In this document: positions 1 to 12,834 of the stretch, piece by piece | Numbering within the stretch: the first letter of the stretch is position 1 | How the letters are laid out: the number at the start of each line of letters is the position of its first letter | Notes under the pieces: generated by a model | The model's database searches: none | Told to the model about the DNA's origin: nothing | The model's input: only the letters and a program-made list of their open reading frames with translations | Made by a program: the position numbers and the translations under genes | From: Ciona savignyi | Taxonomy: Eukaryota > Chordata > Ascidiacea > Phlebobranchia > Cionidae | Assembly: GCA_000149265.1 (NCBI GenBank) | Contig: CH003160.1 | Location: forward strand, 376,983 to 440,982 | Direction of reading: 5' to 3' | DNA: 64,000 bases

Positions 1-128
1 TTATCATATACAACACACTGCAATAGCTCCGGTAACCCGATGGTGGGTGCGAGGTGATCTGACGATTGCCCGTGTGTTAACCACCTTGGTTTTCCAATTC
101 ACGGGGATAAACATGAATATCCTATCCT
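1..128 (+). repeat. tRNA-derived SINE, 3' part (cut by window edge)
   Basis: This is the 3' body and tail of the main SINE family of the window. It has the 'ctgcaatagctccggtaac' block, the 'tctgacgattgcc' block and the 'ggggataaacatgaatatcc' end, which recur in the same order near 11.4, 13.2, 40.1 and 41.6 kb and inverted near 49.8 and 51.9 kb. The tRNA-like head lies outside the window. Confidence 0.85.
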
Positions 129-195
129 GGTATCAGGAAATAAAAACTACCACTATTTAATATTCTATCGTGGTTACATGAGCCCCCATCCCAAG

Positions 196-3100
196 TTAAT
201 CGACTCCCAACCACTGATACCTTGCATCCTCATCTTCCTTGTATTTCTCCTCAATCTGCAGAAGCATCATCTCTTCTTCCTCTTTCCTCTGATCCTGGAG
301 GTCAACATCCACGTGGTGCTGTGCTGTTAGCTGAGATAAAAAAAAATTTTTTAATTAATTTTAATTAATTATTTATTTACCCATTTTATTTTTACTTAAT
401 ATACTTTTAAATGCCTTGGTAAGTGTTGCACTTGAAACTTTTTACTGGAATTTTATTTTTGGGGTTTTACTTTTTCCACTGTGGCCCACCCCTTTTCCTA
501 AAGTCGATTCCCCCATTAAACGGGTCGCTTTACCGCACACTTTTCTTTAAGGCTTAGTGTAATAGTGTAATTTTTGTTTAATATACAATTAATTATTTTT
601 TTTAATTTTTATTTATTTTTTTTATTTTATTTTGGTTTAGCGGCCACGCCTAATTATACCGAATTTTAATAATTCATTGCTTTTATAGACGTGTTCTAAC
701 CACTGTCGTTTTGCCGTTATTCCTGTTTTCCAAATTTTTATCAATAGTCCTGCCTCATGTTTTCATCGTGGAAACAAAAAATAAACTAAACTAAACAATT
801 GTTAGGAGATTTTAGTTAGATTTTGTAGATGGCATCAAATAGCCTGGTATTCTGACACTTACCGATTCCATCGCAACTTCTGTGCGGTCTAGTTCTAATA
901 TGGTTGTGCGGATGGCGGCGCTGACATCTCGATCTTTCTCAGTCGACAGAAGCTTTCGAACATTCGTTTCCAGTTGGCCATGCAGTGCTCTGTCCTTTGG
1001 TAGTTTGAGTAACGCTTTCATACTGAAAAAAAATATTTTGCCACTCAGTTATTGCACTAGTACACTGTAGAATTGTAATTTATAAATTGCCTAATCAAAG
1101 TAACTTATTTTTATTAAATTCTAAAACAATGGAGTTGATGTTAAAAGCCAGATCGAAATGTTGGAATGTAAAAACTAAACGTCGGATTTGTGACATTGCT
1201 TGATTCGCATTTCCAATTAAAAGAGACTTTTTTTTGTCTTTTTGTGTAAGCTTATGCACTCACAAACACATTGTTATGCAGAAAACACATGGTGGCACTT
1301 GTTAATATGTGGTAATGATCAAAATAAACTGTAGTGTATAACGTTAACTAGAAAAAAACAAGCGCAATATTTTTAAACTATGCTTATCGGCATTTTACAA
1401 ACTTTTTGTTGCAAACCGTACTTTTACGCCTATCATTGTGTATTATTAAGGCTCATATGTTATATTCATACTGTTCATTTATACATATTATATTACGGAC
1501 ATGGTACCATCAATTTTGATTGATACAAACTAACTTATCTTACTTACAATCTTAGCATAACGTACATTGTTTTACTTTAAGTTTAAAAAACGAGCGCAAT
1601 GTTTACAAACTATGCTTATCGCCATTTGAAAAACTCTTTTGTTGCAGACACAAATACAAGGCTTATTCCAATAAAAGTTATAAACTTTAATCATGCACAT
1701 TTAGACTATATACTAACATATATAACAGTTTCAATCTGATTGTATAAATACTTTTGTATGATAATAGACGGACAAAACATTCCTGTCAAGTGTTTGACGA
1801 AAAAGTGTTTTTCCAAAAGTGAAGTATCTTTCCATTAGCGAACCGTAATAATGTTTGTTCAAAACTCTATACATATGGACAGTGGGTTCATGTTTATACT
1901 AAGTTACTAATCTTCATGCAAATTTAACTCAATCCTTTTCAAACAACCATATCAGTTAAAATAAAACATGTACCAATATGAAAATTGTTTTTTTTTATAG
2001 TTCAAAATATACCAAATTTTAATTTACTGTCATTGAATTTTTCATTCCGATATGCACAAAATTCCTGAGGGAAACTTTTAGCATCATCTATAAGGGGAAT
2101 TTCCTAAACCTAGGTACATAAATTAATTTGTATCATAATGTTTTAGTGATTCGCGACTTGATATCAGACTCACCTTGGCAATATCTTACACAAACACAGC
2201 CGAACATTAGGCACAGGATCGTAAAACAATCTCAGCACATGTTCAAACATGTGTTCTTTAAAAAACGAGCGAGAGAACAGCGCCATCATATGGCGACAAG
2301 CATCAAAAAACAAGTTCCGATTCCGAAAGTTCCTTGAGTAACACAAGTCTGTCAGAAACACGAATATAAATGTTATAAATTGGGGTAAAATTATTTTTTA
2401 TGATGTAGGTTATTTCCCAGTGGGTGAGCAAAGTTGGCTCCAGCTCACTGGTAGTGCTTGCACTGCACACTTTGCTTTACCGCTCTATCACCTTGATTTA
2501 AGTAATTTACAAAAATAAGTTAACCAAATTTAGGTTTAACATACCCATATTGTTTTATACTTATATTATACTATGTGTATTGATACAGTTATACAGAAAT
2601 GTTTTAACATCTGCAGGTTTACTATTTTTCTTTTATACTGTAATGTAAAAGTTAAAAAAAATAAAATAAAGAACAATTATTTTAAAATCAATTTGCCTCA
2701 CATTTGGACTGCTAAAGCTATTATGAACTATGTTTCTGTAAGCTACACTATACTCTTATTGCAGCGGTTTACACAGTGTTGAAAATACATAAGGATTTGA
2801 CAGAACCACTCATCATTTTGGTAGATGTGGTTGGAACCAACAACTAATTAATTTAAGCAAAGTTTGATAACTACTTTTAGCTAAAAAAAGAAAAATGGAA
2901 TCATGTCAGTAGCCGTAATTCATTTCAGACAAACTTTCAATTAAAATCAGTAAGTTTGAAAATTAACATTTAGCTAAAAAAGAAAAATATAATCTTGTCA
3001 GTAGCCATAATTCATCTCAGACAAACTTTCAATTAAAATCAGTAAGTTTGAAATCTACATTTAGCTAAAAAAAATGGAATCTTGTCAGTAGCCGTAATTC

Positions 3101-6100
3101 ATATCTCAGGAAAATTTTCAATTAAAATCAGTCAGTATTTAATTTTTTTAAACAAACTATTTATTTCCTTACCTTTTATCAACCGTTCCCACATCTCCCT
3201 GCGTTGGTCCATCTTCCGGTTATGCCTGATGAAGACACACACTGTGGATGCTGCTGCTTGTCTCACAGGTAGGTAATGCTATAGATGGGATGTGATCTTT
3301 ACTCATGGCAAGCAGGAGTTTTAATTAGAATAGCTTAAAATGTTTATATATGCTAATATATTATCACATAAGATGAAAAACCATAGAATACTACTTTTAT
3401 TACTGCTGCAGATTTTAGACATTTTATTATGATATTTGATACAAGTGCCAACAATTAGGTTACTCTTGTTATAACATAGCACTCTTTAAATACAAATAAA
3501 CAAATGGATGGTTATGAAGAATTCACCATACATTATTTGTAAGAAGCTTGAAAATGACTGGAGAAAATTTATAGTAAATTTGATCCGAGGTCAGCACATC
3601 TGGAAGTCGGCGTAGATGTGTCACCAGTGTTTCTAGAGGGCGCCAGACACTGGGCCATTGTTGTTCAAGTCTCGAGAGTGCAGCAAGTAGTGCTCCAATT
3701 AATTCAGTCACCCCGTTTACCTGGATGTTGGGTGGTTGAATAAAATTAAGAAATAATGAATGTCTAATCCCTGCAATTGTGATGGAATTAATTTAGCTTG
3801 CCAGCTGAAAGGTTACTCTTTTAAAGTTAAGAATTTTCTATTTGTGAGTATCCTATGGTGTAGGACTTTTGCAGAGATTGGTCAAGCTAACTATACATAA
3901 TTAATGTTATCCATATACAAGTATAAGGATTGTATATACATACACACACTGTAAGGGCTTTAGCAACTTGGCTATGTGCATGAGGCAACTAATTTATTAA
4001 ACAAATTTTCAGTTATAATATAAAGTGACAATCTATTTACACGAATTTTTTTCTGTGTGAAAGTCTGGAGGCTTTTGCATGAAAAGTACAATGAACCATG
4101 GGTGCACAAACTGAACAAAATATCGGTATATGATTTTCTATGTGCAGGCTAGACAGTGTGCATAATGGAGATTGTGTGTTGCATGGATAGTATGTATACA
4201 TGGAGTAATTGGATTTTTAGGACAACATAAGTGTCAGTTTATTTTTGTTGACACTCGCCCCACAGTTCTTATGGTGTGTGCAATTTTAAATATTTAATTT
4301 TAAAAATATAAAATTCTATGTGCCTTGTTATCAGCCAGGTTTCCACGAATGATAACAGCAGTTAATGTGTCGGGAAGACGGCGCAAACAAGCATCGAGCA
4401 CGCCAGGCACATGTCGTTCCCGAAGCAACAGCACAAGGTGTGGCTGAACCAAATATGCAAGCGCCTCTAAACTTTGTGCCACCTTGAAGAAATATAATAT
4501 ATTGAGACACTTTTATAATATAATGCACCTTAGATGACCTAATATAATGAAACCTTAGATGACCGAAGACTGCATTGTGGCAGATTAAAAACAACATAAT
4601 AAGGAAGAATAACTGTTATAGCATGCGGATTATGGCATGGAAATTGAATTTAAGGGTACAACTACTGGAGGTATATTTTATCCAAAGGTGATACCGGGAT
4701 TGCAATATAAAAAAACAAATTTACCCAAATAAATGGGTAATTTAAAGTGCTTAGAAGCTAATTGTATGGCACCCACATGGTAGTAAATAGAGCTGTGCCT
4801 ATTTAAAGCATAACATTACATGAAGAATATTTTAATATAAAATTTATCTATACAATCAAGGTCCTGATGATGTCAACTAAAATTTGTGATTTAGTTGGAT
4901 AAATGGACATTATTACCATAAGTATAAGAAATACAATAAATTGTAACAGAAAAATGTTATTATCAATTAGCTTAACTCTAGCATTTAGCCTACATTACTG
5001 AATAAAAAACTAAACCTAGGTCCACTTAGTACAATAAATGATGCAAAACGTTTTTAGTCATCTATATTTCTTGGTGAGTTGACATTTTTAGTTTCTGGTG
5101 GAAAAGCCATACATTTTTGTTATATAATATATTGCAAAAATGGAGGTATAAATGTCACTCCACTAAGAGATAAAATTAAACATACTTCGTGCAAGCCAGC
5201 GGCAAAATGCTTGCGAACTTGTGGATCACCATCAGTGCATAGGAGAGACGCGCATTCAAGTAACTCGGATTCAAATGACTCACTCTTGCAAAACACTGTG
5301 ACCGCCTGACAAAGTTATAATCAATCAACTAGGTGATAATACAGTAATTAGGCATTTTTTACAGTATAGTTATTAAGGTTTGTTTTGGAGTAGGTAATTT
5401 AATTAATTTTGATTTAAATTTTTCTATTGTCATTTCTTTTTATTAATGTAGGTTTAATGGCCATGTCATTTCTTTCTGTTTGAACTGTGACAAGTTTTAA
5501 GTAGGCCTACCGGAGTGAAAAAATAAACTCAAATAAAACTCTTAAAATTCAAATATTACAATGCATTATATATGAATTGTTTAACAATTCGAGTTAATGA
5601 TGCGACAGGATAATTAGACGGAATTAATTGATTTGGCAGCATGTCAAACATTGAACCATTGTAAAATAGACTGCATTGCCCTAACTTACCACCAGCTTAC
5701 TGCGAGTTTCGATATAAGTGTCAAAGAACAAATAAAAAAAAACGGTTGTGTGGCCTAATAGTTAACGCAACCGNNNNNNNNNNNNNNNNNNNNNNNNNNN
5801 NNNNNNNNNNNNNNNNNNNNNNNNNNNNNNNNNNNNNNNNNNNNNNNNNNNNNNNNNNNNNNNNNNNNNNNNNCCATTCCATACAAAGTTATAACCGACC
5901 GGGAAGTTGTAGGCGATTAATCGTCTGCATTCCAAATAATCTTCCATTTTTTCAGGATTAGGTTGGTGGTTTGGTGAATACTGGGTGAACTCTGGGGTGG
6001 GTGGGGTGATTTGTAGGGTAATGATCTCCAGCCCTCCTTCATTCAAATCAAGAGGTGTGCGGCCCACAGTACAAAGATTGCGATATATTGATAGGAACCA

Positions 6101-9100
6101 TGCATGCTGCTCAGCATTAAAGTTTTCTGTGCAGAATGAAGACTTTAAGTATAAAGCTTCTTAGCATCATAAAATCTGTTAAACAGCGTGATATGTCTCA
6201 TATGAAACATGTACTTAGATAATTAGCAGCATATTACAAACTTGAAATATTGATAATTAGCAGCATATTACAAACTTGAAATATTGATAATTAGCAGCAT
6301 ATTACAAACTTGAAATATTGATAATTAGCAGCATATTACAAACTTGAAATATTGATAATTAGCAGCATATTACAAACTTGAAATATTGATAATTAGCAGC
6401 ATATTACAAACTTGAAATATTGATAATTAGCAGCATATTACAAAATTGAAATATTGATAATTAGCAGCATATTACAAAATTGAAATATTGATAATTTAGC
6501 AGCATATTACAAAATTGAAATATTGATAATTAGCAGCATATTACAAACTTGAAATATTGATAATTAGCAGCATATTACAAACTTGAAATATTGATAATTA
6601 GCAGCATATTACAAACTTGAAATATTGATAATTAGCAGCATATTACAAACTTGAAATATTGATAATTAGCAGCATATTACAAAATTGAAATATTGATAAT
6701 TTAGCAGCATATTACAAACTTGAAATATTGATAATTTAGCAGCATATTACAAACTTGAAATATTGATAATTTAGCAGCATATTACAAACTTGAAATATTG
6801 TGACAAAATCGTCCAAAATTTTTCGCCACGCTAAGCATAGTATGGTCCTCATTCTTCAAAGCTTGTTCGCAGTATTTGCACACTAGGGGAACTACATTCT
6901 GGACCAACGATTCTGAGAATAACAAGACCAAATTAGCATGTGTGGTAATCAAATCGACAGGGTTGGGTTCTACTATATCGGATTGAACTGTTGATCATTT
7001 AATATAAATGCAGCATTAAAAACAAAGTATCCCTAAAAGTATATCACGATTTCATTATAGTTGGAAAATAAACATATTGCCATGATGCTATCTTCACTGT
7101 CTCATTTCAAAAAATCAAAGCAATCACGGTAATACATCTGTTTTTAATTAAGGGTTTAACCCAAGTAATCATAGATTTTTAGGTTTAAATTTGTTATTAC
7201 TGCAATTTTGAAATCCAATAGATTTATAAAACGTGTGTTAGGGGTTTTACAAATAAAGCTATTTTACTAACTAAACAGTTGGTAAAAAGATACCATCATC
7301 AAGTAGATGTGTCATGTTGAGCAGAGCTTCCATGGCAGCCTCTCGAACCTGACTCTCCTCATCTCCTGCCAACTCAACCACCTCATCAAGGATGCATTTC
7401 CTTGTTTCATCAGCACTGGGTATGTCAAAGATATATTCTGCTGTCAGTCGGTCACGATTTCAAGCCAAAATGTCAGGGTGCCTCTAAATACTACAGGACC
7501 GCTTGGATCGCTTGGTTCACTTAGATTGCCATGGAAAATAATTCGAACCCTGTCCCAAACACTAATCTCGACCCCAGAACTAATTTTAACCCCAACCCAA
7601 ACATTAATATCATGGCTTTTGTAATTACGAAGTATAGTAAGCGCTCCATGCGATCCAAGCGGTCCAAGCGATCCTGTAGTATTTAGAGGTACTGACATGT
7701 CATCCTTAGATCATTTAATCATTTTTTCGTACATGATTAATATTATATTTAAATATTTTCACTGCAGAAATAGTAATATGAGTAAATAGATAAATAACAT
7801 AAGTAAATAAAGCATTAAATGAGATACTGCAAAAATTCAGAAAACTAAAAAAAATGTTACAAGAGCAAGTAGAGTATTTTTTGGTTTGAGTTTAAATATT
7901 TTGTCTTTGTAAATCCAGATTATTACCTTGTTGAATATATGTTAATGCTATATTTTATTGTTGGAATATATATTTTTATATATTAGGTAAAATATGCTCA
8001 CCATAAAAATGATGCCTGTTAACATGGAATTTATATATTTGAAAATGAATTGCATCATAAAATGCTGGTTTGAGACATAGCGACCTAACATGGCGACACT
8101 CACCCAAGTGCAGCAGCTACACTGTGTAGATGAGAGCACATACAAGCTCTCACATTATGCTCTACATCCTGACACAGCTGTTTCACTGTATGCACAATAT
8201 CTTTCTTTACACTGGAAAAGAAGGATTGTGCATGATTTACAGAAACCCACATTGAGAAGCCATTCTTTTTTTTATAAAATATAATAATGTTTTTAGATAA
8301 GATAGCCCTCGTGTTGTTATAATAGTAAGGCCATTTTATGTGATAGTAAAGGCCAGTTATGACAGTAAGGCCATTGGGACTAAACAGAAAAACAAATTTA
8401 CTAAAAACCTAAAAAACGAGATTCCAGAGTAAAATAAGCAAAACAGTACTGCTTTGCAAAAAAAACTTACATGTTGGAATCAAATTTAACAGCGGCAGCT
8501 CCAAGTATGGAACAACAGGACAGTCTTGATGCAGTAGGTTGGGAAAGCTGTCCTTTTGCAATCGCAAGTCCAAGCACTTCCCTTCTTACTGTTTCCCGTG
8601 GGAGGTAAGGAATGACCGAGTGCAAAGCATCAAGCCAGGCTTGTGAGGATGCTGAGTCAATAAACACAAAGCCAATGTCAACAGTGCAGAACAATACATA
8701 CGAAGGTCACATTCAGGACATTAGGATTGTCCAAACACGCCTTATAAAAATAAAAATATTCATCACACGGCTGAATCAGGTTTCTTTCTGTACAAAACTG
8801 TTTGACTACCAAATAATATAGTTAGTATACAGCTGAATGTGTGTATGTACGACATGGGGTCGCAGAACATTAAATTAAATTACATTTATTAATAATCAGT
8901 CTTGTCATTTTTAAATTTGTTAAGCTCTGACACTAATATTTAAGATATACAGCGCCTAAATTGGTACCTGAATCCTTGCTACTCATATTTGTTATGATGG
9001 TTCTGAGGAAATGTTGGGTGTACAGAGCAATTGGTAAGAGCTCTTCTTTGGCCACAACAGTAAAGACTTCAGTGGCAGCCAGTTGAACATCTAACCCTGT

Positions 9101-11818
9101 TCAAACAAATGTTAGTCTGTAAAAACTTATAGTCAATATAAAAATTTAATTGAAATGATATAGAGCTGTAAGTGGTAATATATAATATCTTGTTTGACAT
9201 AGAGTAAGAAATTTTCTTTAAAATATTTGGGAAAATATTTTCAGGTGAAGTTATCATAATCGTAAATGGCAGTTTTGAAAAGGTTTTCTTTACACCTGCA
9301 TCCCATTCATCCGCAAACAATTATTGGCACATATTCTTGACTTTCTCTAAATAAGCTTATTGTTCGTCATAAATAAATATTGATGTTTATCTCTTAATAA
9401 GAGAATGTTGATGTCATTTGTATGTGTTGGCACTTTTCAAATTAGTCATGTTTAGTTGAAAGCTACTTTGCATGCATATTATAAACATTTACACCTTTGA
9501 TTTTAATGTAACCGTATATACCAGTACTTGTTCTTTGTGACAACTTGTATTCAAAAGACAGAAAAATGTGACTAATAGTCAGGTTCATGTATGGTTTATA
9601 ATGCAAGAATTTTTTAGTAAAATAATTACTAAAATGTATTTTTTCTGACTTATGTTTATACTAAAATGCTTTTTGTAAGAAAAAGTTTGGTTTTCCATGA
9701 TCAAACAGATATAAAAACAAATTAGTAAAACAAATCTCTATTTCTTCTTTTTAGCCAAAAAATATTTTATTTTAAATTTTGTCAGCCTTAGTGGGAAATT
9801 TATTTACATAATTAAGGCTTTACTAAAATTTTAAAAACAAAAATAAAACCATTCCGCAGAAATACCATTACCTGCTGTGTGCAACATCTCTTTGATTTTA
9901 GGCACAACACGTCGAACGCATTCATTTTGCCAACCTTTTAACAAGGAAGGAAGATTGCGAATTACACTAAGGCATTGCACTTCTTGTCCAGAGCTGCAAA
10001 AATTAAAATAATTTTATAATATTTAATATTGCCATATATATGGTACATAATAAAAAAATTAATAGGGAGTAGTACTTATCTATTTACAATGGGATTTCAA
10101 GAACTACACCAACAACTTTAGAGTGGTAATTGGAAAATGGATACACAAGAGAGATTTTTGACTGTATGGCACTATCAGCCGTGGGCGAGCAAATACATGT
10201 AGATTAAGAGAAAAGGTGAACACACCCATTGATATCGGTCAAAGAGACCATTGTCTGTTGTGAGACAGCTTTTCTTTGTTGAAAGCAACTATCTTTTTAC
10301 TAAAGACATTTAGCGTCGAATAGGACTGCTGAGTTACAGATAACATAGCTTTGTATAAGTTTATAATAATTAACATAATTGACCAAGATCACAAGTGTCA
10401 TGTATCATAGATCTGAGGGAATTAAATCACTAAATATTTATTTTAAAATCAATTTTACCCAATTACAATAACACAGATAACATACAAACACAATAATGGC
10501 ATTTTAAAAAATAACAATCACATAAAAGTTTTAAAAGTTTCAGCTTATTTTAATGTATATATAAACACCTAATGTAACTAAAAATGTTATTTGGCACAAA
10601 TAATGGGCAATAAATACGATACAAATTAATGAGTGAATTATTAAATAAAAAATACTAACAAAATAACACTAGGCTAAGAAAGAAATAACTGCCCTCTTGC
10701 AAAAGTGGGAAATTCCTGATTAAAAGGAATATCGAACTGTTTTGAAGTATATTTAAAACAGTTTTTCATTAGCCTCAGTTGTCATATGTTCGATAAATTT
10801 AAATTGCATTGAAAAAATAAAAATAATTGGCAAATGTTCATGATGACTCAACAAATTGTTTTCATTATCTATGTAAAGTAAAACCATTATGTATGAACTA
10901 CCTCAGCAAATACACAGCACGGTCAATGTCACTCAGTGTTTCATCAACTGTCAGTTTGTCCAGTTCTTCTTGACTCTAAAAAAATTATCATTGTCATTTT
11001 GGAATATATATAGAATCAAGAATTAAGAATCATTTATTTGTTTGGTCAAAAATATGCGCAACAACAATAGATTAGAACACATTAATTTGAATTTATATAA
11101 ATATTTAAGCCCAGGAGGCAACGAAACGACCGTACAATCAACAAGTCAATTGCCCCCTTTTCCCAAAAATCAATTATTAAGTCAATAGTGCAAAATATAA
11201 CACAACAAAAGAATATATATATACTGATATATACTCAGAATATATGTTTACTCATAACATACTGTGTTTTTACTTATCAATTATTTTTCTAGTCCTCTAT
11301 CCAAACGAACTACTTGGCCAAAAGAATATAGGGTTGTTTAATTATAGAGTCCGACCACATAGCTTGATGGGTTATTGATTAGCCTTTCAGCCGAAGGGTT
11401 GCAAGTTTAAAACTAGTCGCTGGTTAGTTGGTTGTGTCTTTGAGTACAAAAACGGACATTGCCTGACCCAGCGGATTAATGGGTTCTACCAAATTGAAAG
11501 AGCGTGTAAATCATACAAAACACACTGCAATAGCTCCGGTAACCCGATTTAAGGTGATCTGACAATTGCCTTTTCCCATTCATGGGAAATCATGAATATC
11601 CCATCCTATTCTATAGCTTAATTTTTACTGGGTCAATAAATGCACAGTTAAAGTAACTACTAATGAAACACACATTATGTAAAAATGGTGGGAAAATATG
11701 TACAGATGTGTAGTAAAGGTGGTTGATTTACCTTTAGACTGTTTCTGACATCCTTTTCAATGTTAAAATCCTGGATGTCATCTTCCAAAGATGCCATGTC
11801 ACTGCTAAGGTCCATCAT
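196..11818 (-). CDS. PPP4R4: Protein phosphatase 4 regulatory subunit 4 (HEAT-repeat protein), 16 coding exons, one cut by a gap
   Basis: Likely a HEAT-repeat regulatory subunit of the PP4 phosphatase, cytoplasmic in vertebrates. Exons on the minus strand: 11818-11732, 10975-10902, 9993-9872, 9096-8968, 8651-8471, 8211-8104, 7415-7294, 6912-6790, 6126-5874 (runs into the gap), 5305-5186, 4482-4324, 3720-3532, 3278-3173, 2348-2174, 1022-863, 330-196. Phases agree at every junction that can be checked. Peptides that match the family include LTVDETLSDIDRAVYLL near the N-terminus, QLCQDVEHNVRACMC, SDQIYYKFSPVIFKLLTNN, DPVPNVRLCLCKILP and VRKLLSTEKDRDV. About 747 codons are visible, against 873 in human. 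The long disordered C-terminal tail of the vertebrate protein is absent and the protein ends in a Glu-rich helix (QRKEEEEMMLLQIEEKYKED). The intron after 4324 seems to start with GC. The exon 9 end and its donor are hidden by the gap. Confidence 0.9.
540..800 (-). repeat. Interspersed repeat with TAAAC-rich end (copy 1)
   Basis: An AT-rich repeat ending in 'aataaactaaactaaac', containing 'gacgtgttctaaccactgtc' and 'gttttcatcgtggaaac'. A second copy lies inverted at about 15590-15815, and its terminal motif recurs at about 16770-16790. It lies in the last intron of PPP4R4. No coding capacity is visible. The family is not recognised. Confidence 0.75.
2878..3135 (+). repeat. Three tandem units of about 90 bp
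   Basis: Three consecutive copies share 'tcttgtcagtagcc', 'aattcat' and 'caattaaaatcagtaag'. The units drift by small indels in an A-run ('gctaaaaaaagaaaaatgg'). They lie in a PPP4R4 intron, just downstream of the donor of the 3278-3173 exon, and do not touch coding sequence. Confidence 0.85.
5774..5873. other. Assembly gap (100 N)
   Basis: Exactly 100 N, the conventional placeholder for a gap of unknown size. It interrupts a PPP4R4 exon just after the conserved AYNFPV segment, so the rest of that exon, its donor site and possibly another exon are missing from the assembly. Confidence 0.98.
6218..6800 (+). repeat. 34-bp minisatellite, about 17 units, at a PPP4R4 5' splice site
   Basis: The unit is 'gataattagcagc' followed by 'atattacaaacttgaaatatt', 34 bp, repeated head to tail about 17 times with very few differences. 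Variants are an extra T ('gataattt') and 'aaaattgaaa' for 'aaacttgaaa'. On the minus strand the first unit is the exon-intron junction of the PPP4R4 exon ending at 6790: exon 'aatatttcaa', intron 'gtttgtaat'. The array therefore appears to have expanded from a functional 5' splice site into the intron. Confidence 0.95.
7470..7698. mobile_element. MITE with ~36-bp terminal inverted repeats
   Basis: The left end 'atgtcagggtgcctctaaa' plus 'tactacagga' is matched inverted at the right end ('tcctgtagtatttagaggta', then 'ctgacat'). Inside the ends, 'cgcttgga' motifs repeat. The core, 'aaccctgtcccaaacactaa', resembles the core of the foldback element near 16.45 kb, and a single right-end-like piece ('aagcgatccttgggtaatta') lies near 18.35 kb. 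The element sits in a PPP4R4 intron. No transposase is present. Confidence 0.8.
11347..11612 (+). repeat. SINE copy in PPP4R4 intron 1
   Basis: A complete but diverged copy of the tRNA-derived family: head 'gtccgaccacatagcttgat', a degraded B box ('gcaagtttaaaac'), body 'cccagcggattaatgggttc' and tail 'catgaatatcccatcc'. It is antisense to PPP4R4. Confidence 0.85.
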
Positions 11819-12834
11819 GGTTGAGGTTTAAGTTAAGGACGGATTTAAATCAAGAACGGCGGTTTCATGGACCAAGTCTCAGCTGCATAGCCATTTCATT
11901 GCATTCGGCAATGATTAGACACTTTAATGAAACTCTATGTTGTGAAAAACTGTGAATTCCTCTTTTAAACAAACTCTAGTGAAATAAAAATATAAACATA
12001 CATAATGAAAGAAATAAGCATTGCGGTAAAAGCAGTGCGTCACACCACAAAAAGTTAATTTTTCAGAAAATTACATATTATCATTTCACTGCACGTGAGC
12101 AGTTGCTAGAAGGATAACTTTGTCTGGGGCACTATTAAGATTAAGCCTACCTTTCAACTTTTAATATTAAGTCATGCACTGCTAAGATTACTGAAATACT
12201 AAAGCACACTCTCAGTTATGGTAGATGCACAACATTTTCTAGCTTTAATAAAGTTATCAAAACAGTATGATCCTAAGCATTAAGCAGATACCTAATCATG
12301 GCTTTAGGCCCATAGCAGCAGCTTATTAAAGCATTAAGTTATATCTGCCAATCAATTTACTTGAATTACCAAGAAAAAATTGTATCAAATAACCTACGGA
12401 AAAGTAAGAACTAGAGGAATACCTATGCTCTGCGTTAGCAAAATAAACCACACACGGCTTCGTTTGTTACCGAGTTACCAGGTTTTTCTACTATTACAAC
12501 AATGCCTCTAGTGTTTATTAAAATATTTATTTATGCTAGATATATCGGGGTGTATAATTGCTAAAAATGTGTCTATTAGTTTCTCTATACTAAACAAAAA
12601 AATAATAAGAAGATGTATTAAGTAAGACAAGTTAGCTAATAAATTTGCAAAGTTTCATTTAAAAAATGTAAAAGTTAAAAACTAACACGTATGTAATAGG
12701 GCTACATTATTCTCCAAATGTAAAAGTTACATGGCACATATTATATCCATAAAAACGAGTTTATATATATATCACACCCTTAATTTAGTTGTGCTTAAAT
12801 TGGTTATTATTTTACAGAAACGACATTGTGCTAT
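11819..12834. other. Intergenic, PPP4R4 5' flank and 3' flank of the cysteine-rich gene
   Basis: About 1 kb of AT-rich sequence between two minus-strand genes. I see no conserved coding segment, repeat family member or clear core promoter. It should contain the PPP4R4 promoter or outron. Confidence 0.6.

Noticed and set aside
6218-6800. Regular 34-bp repeats reminiscent of a CRISPR array
   Set aside because: Units are contiguous with no unique spacers, the context is a eukaryotic intron, and no cas genes exist. It is a minisatellite.
7307-7624. Plus-strand open frame of about 105 codons
   Set aside because: It is antisense to a PPP4R4 exon (7415-7294) and then runs into a MITE. No family match.
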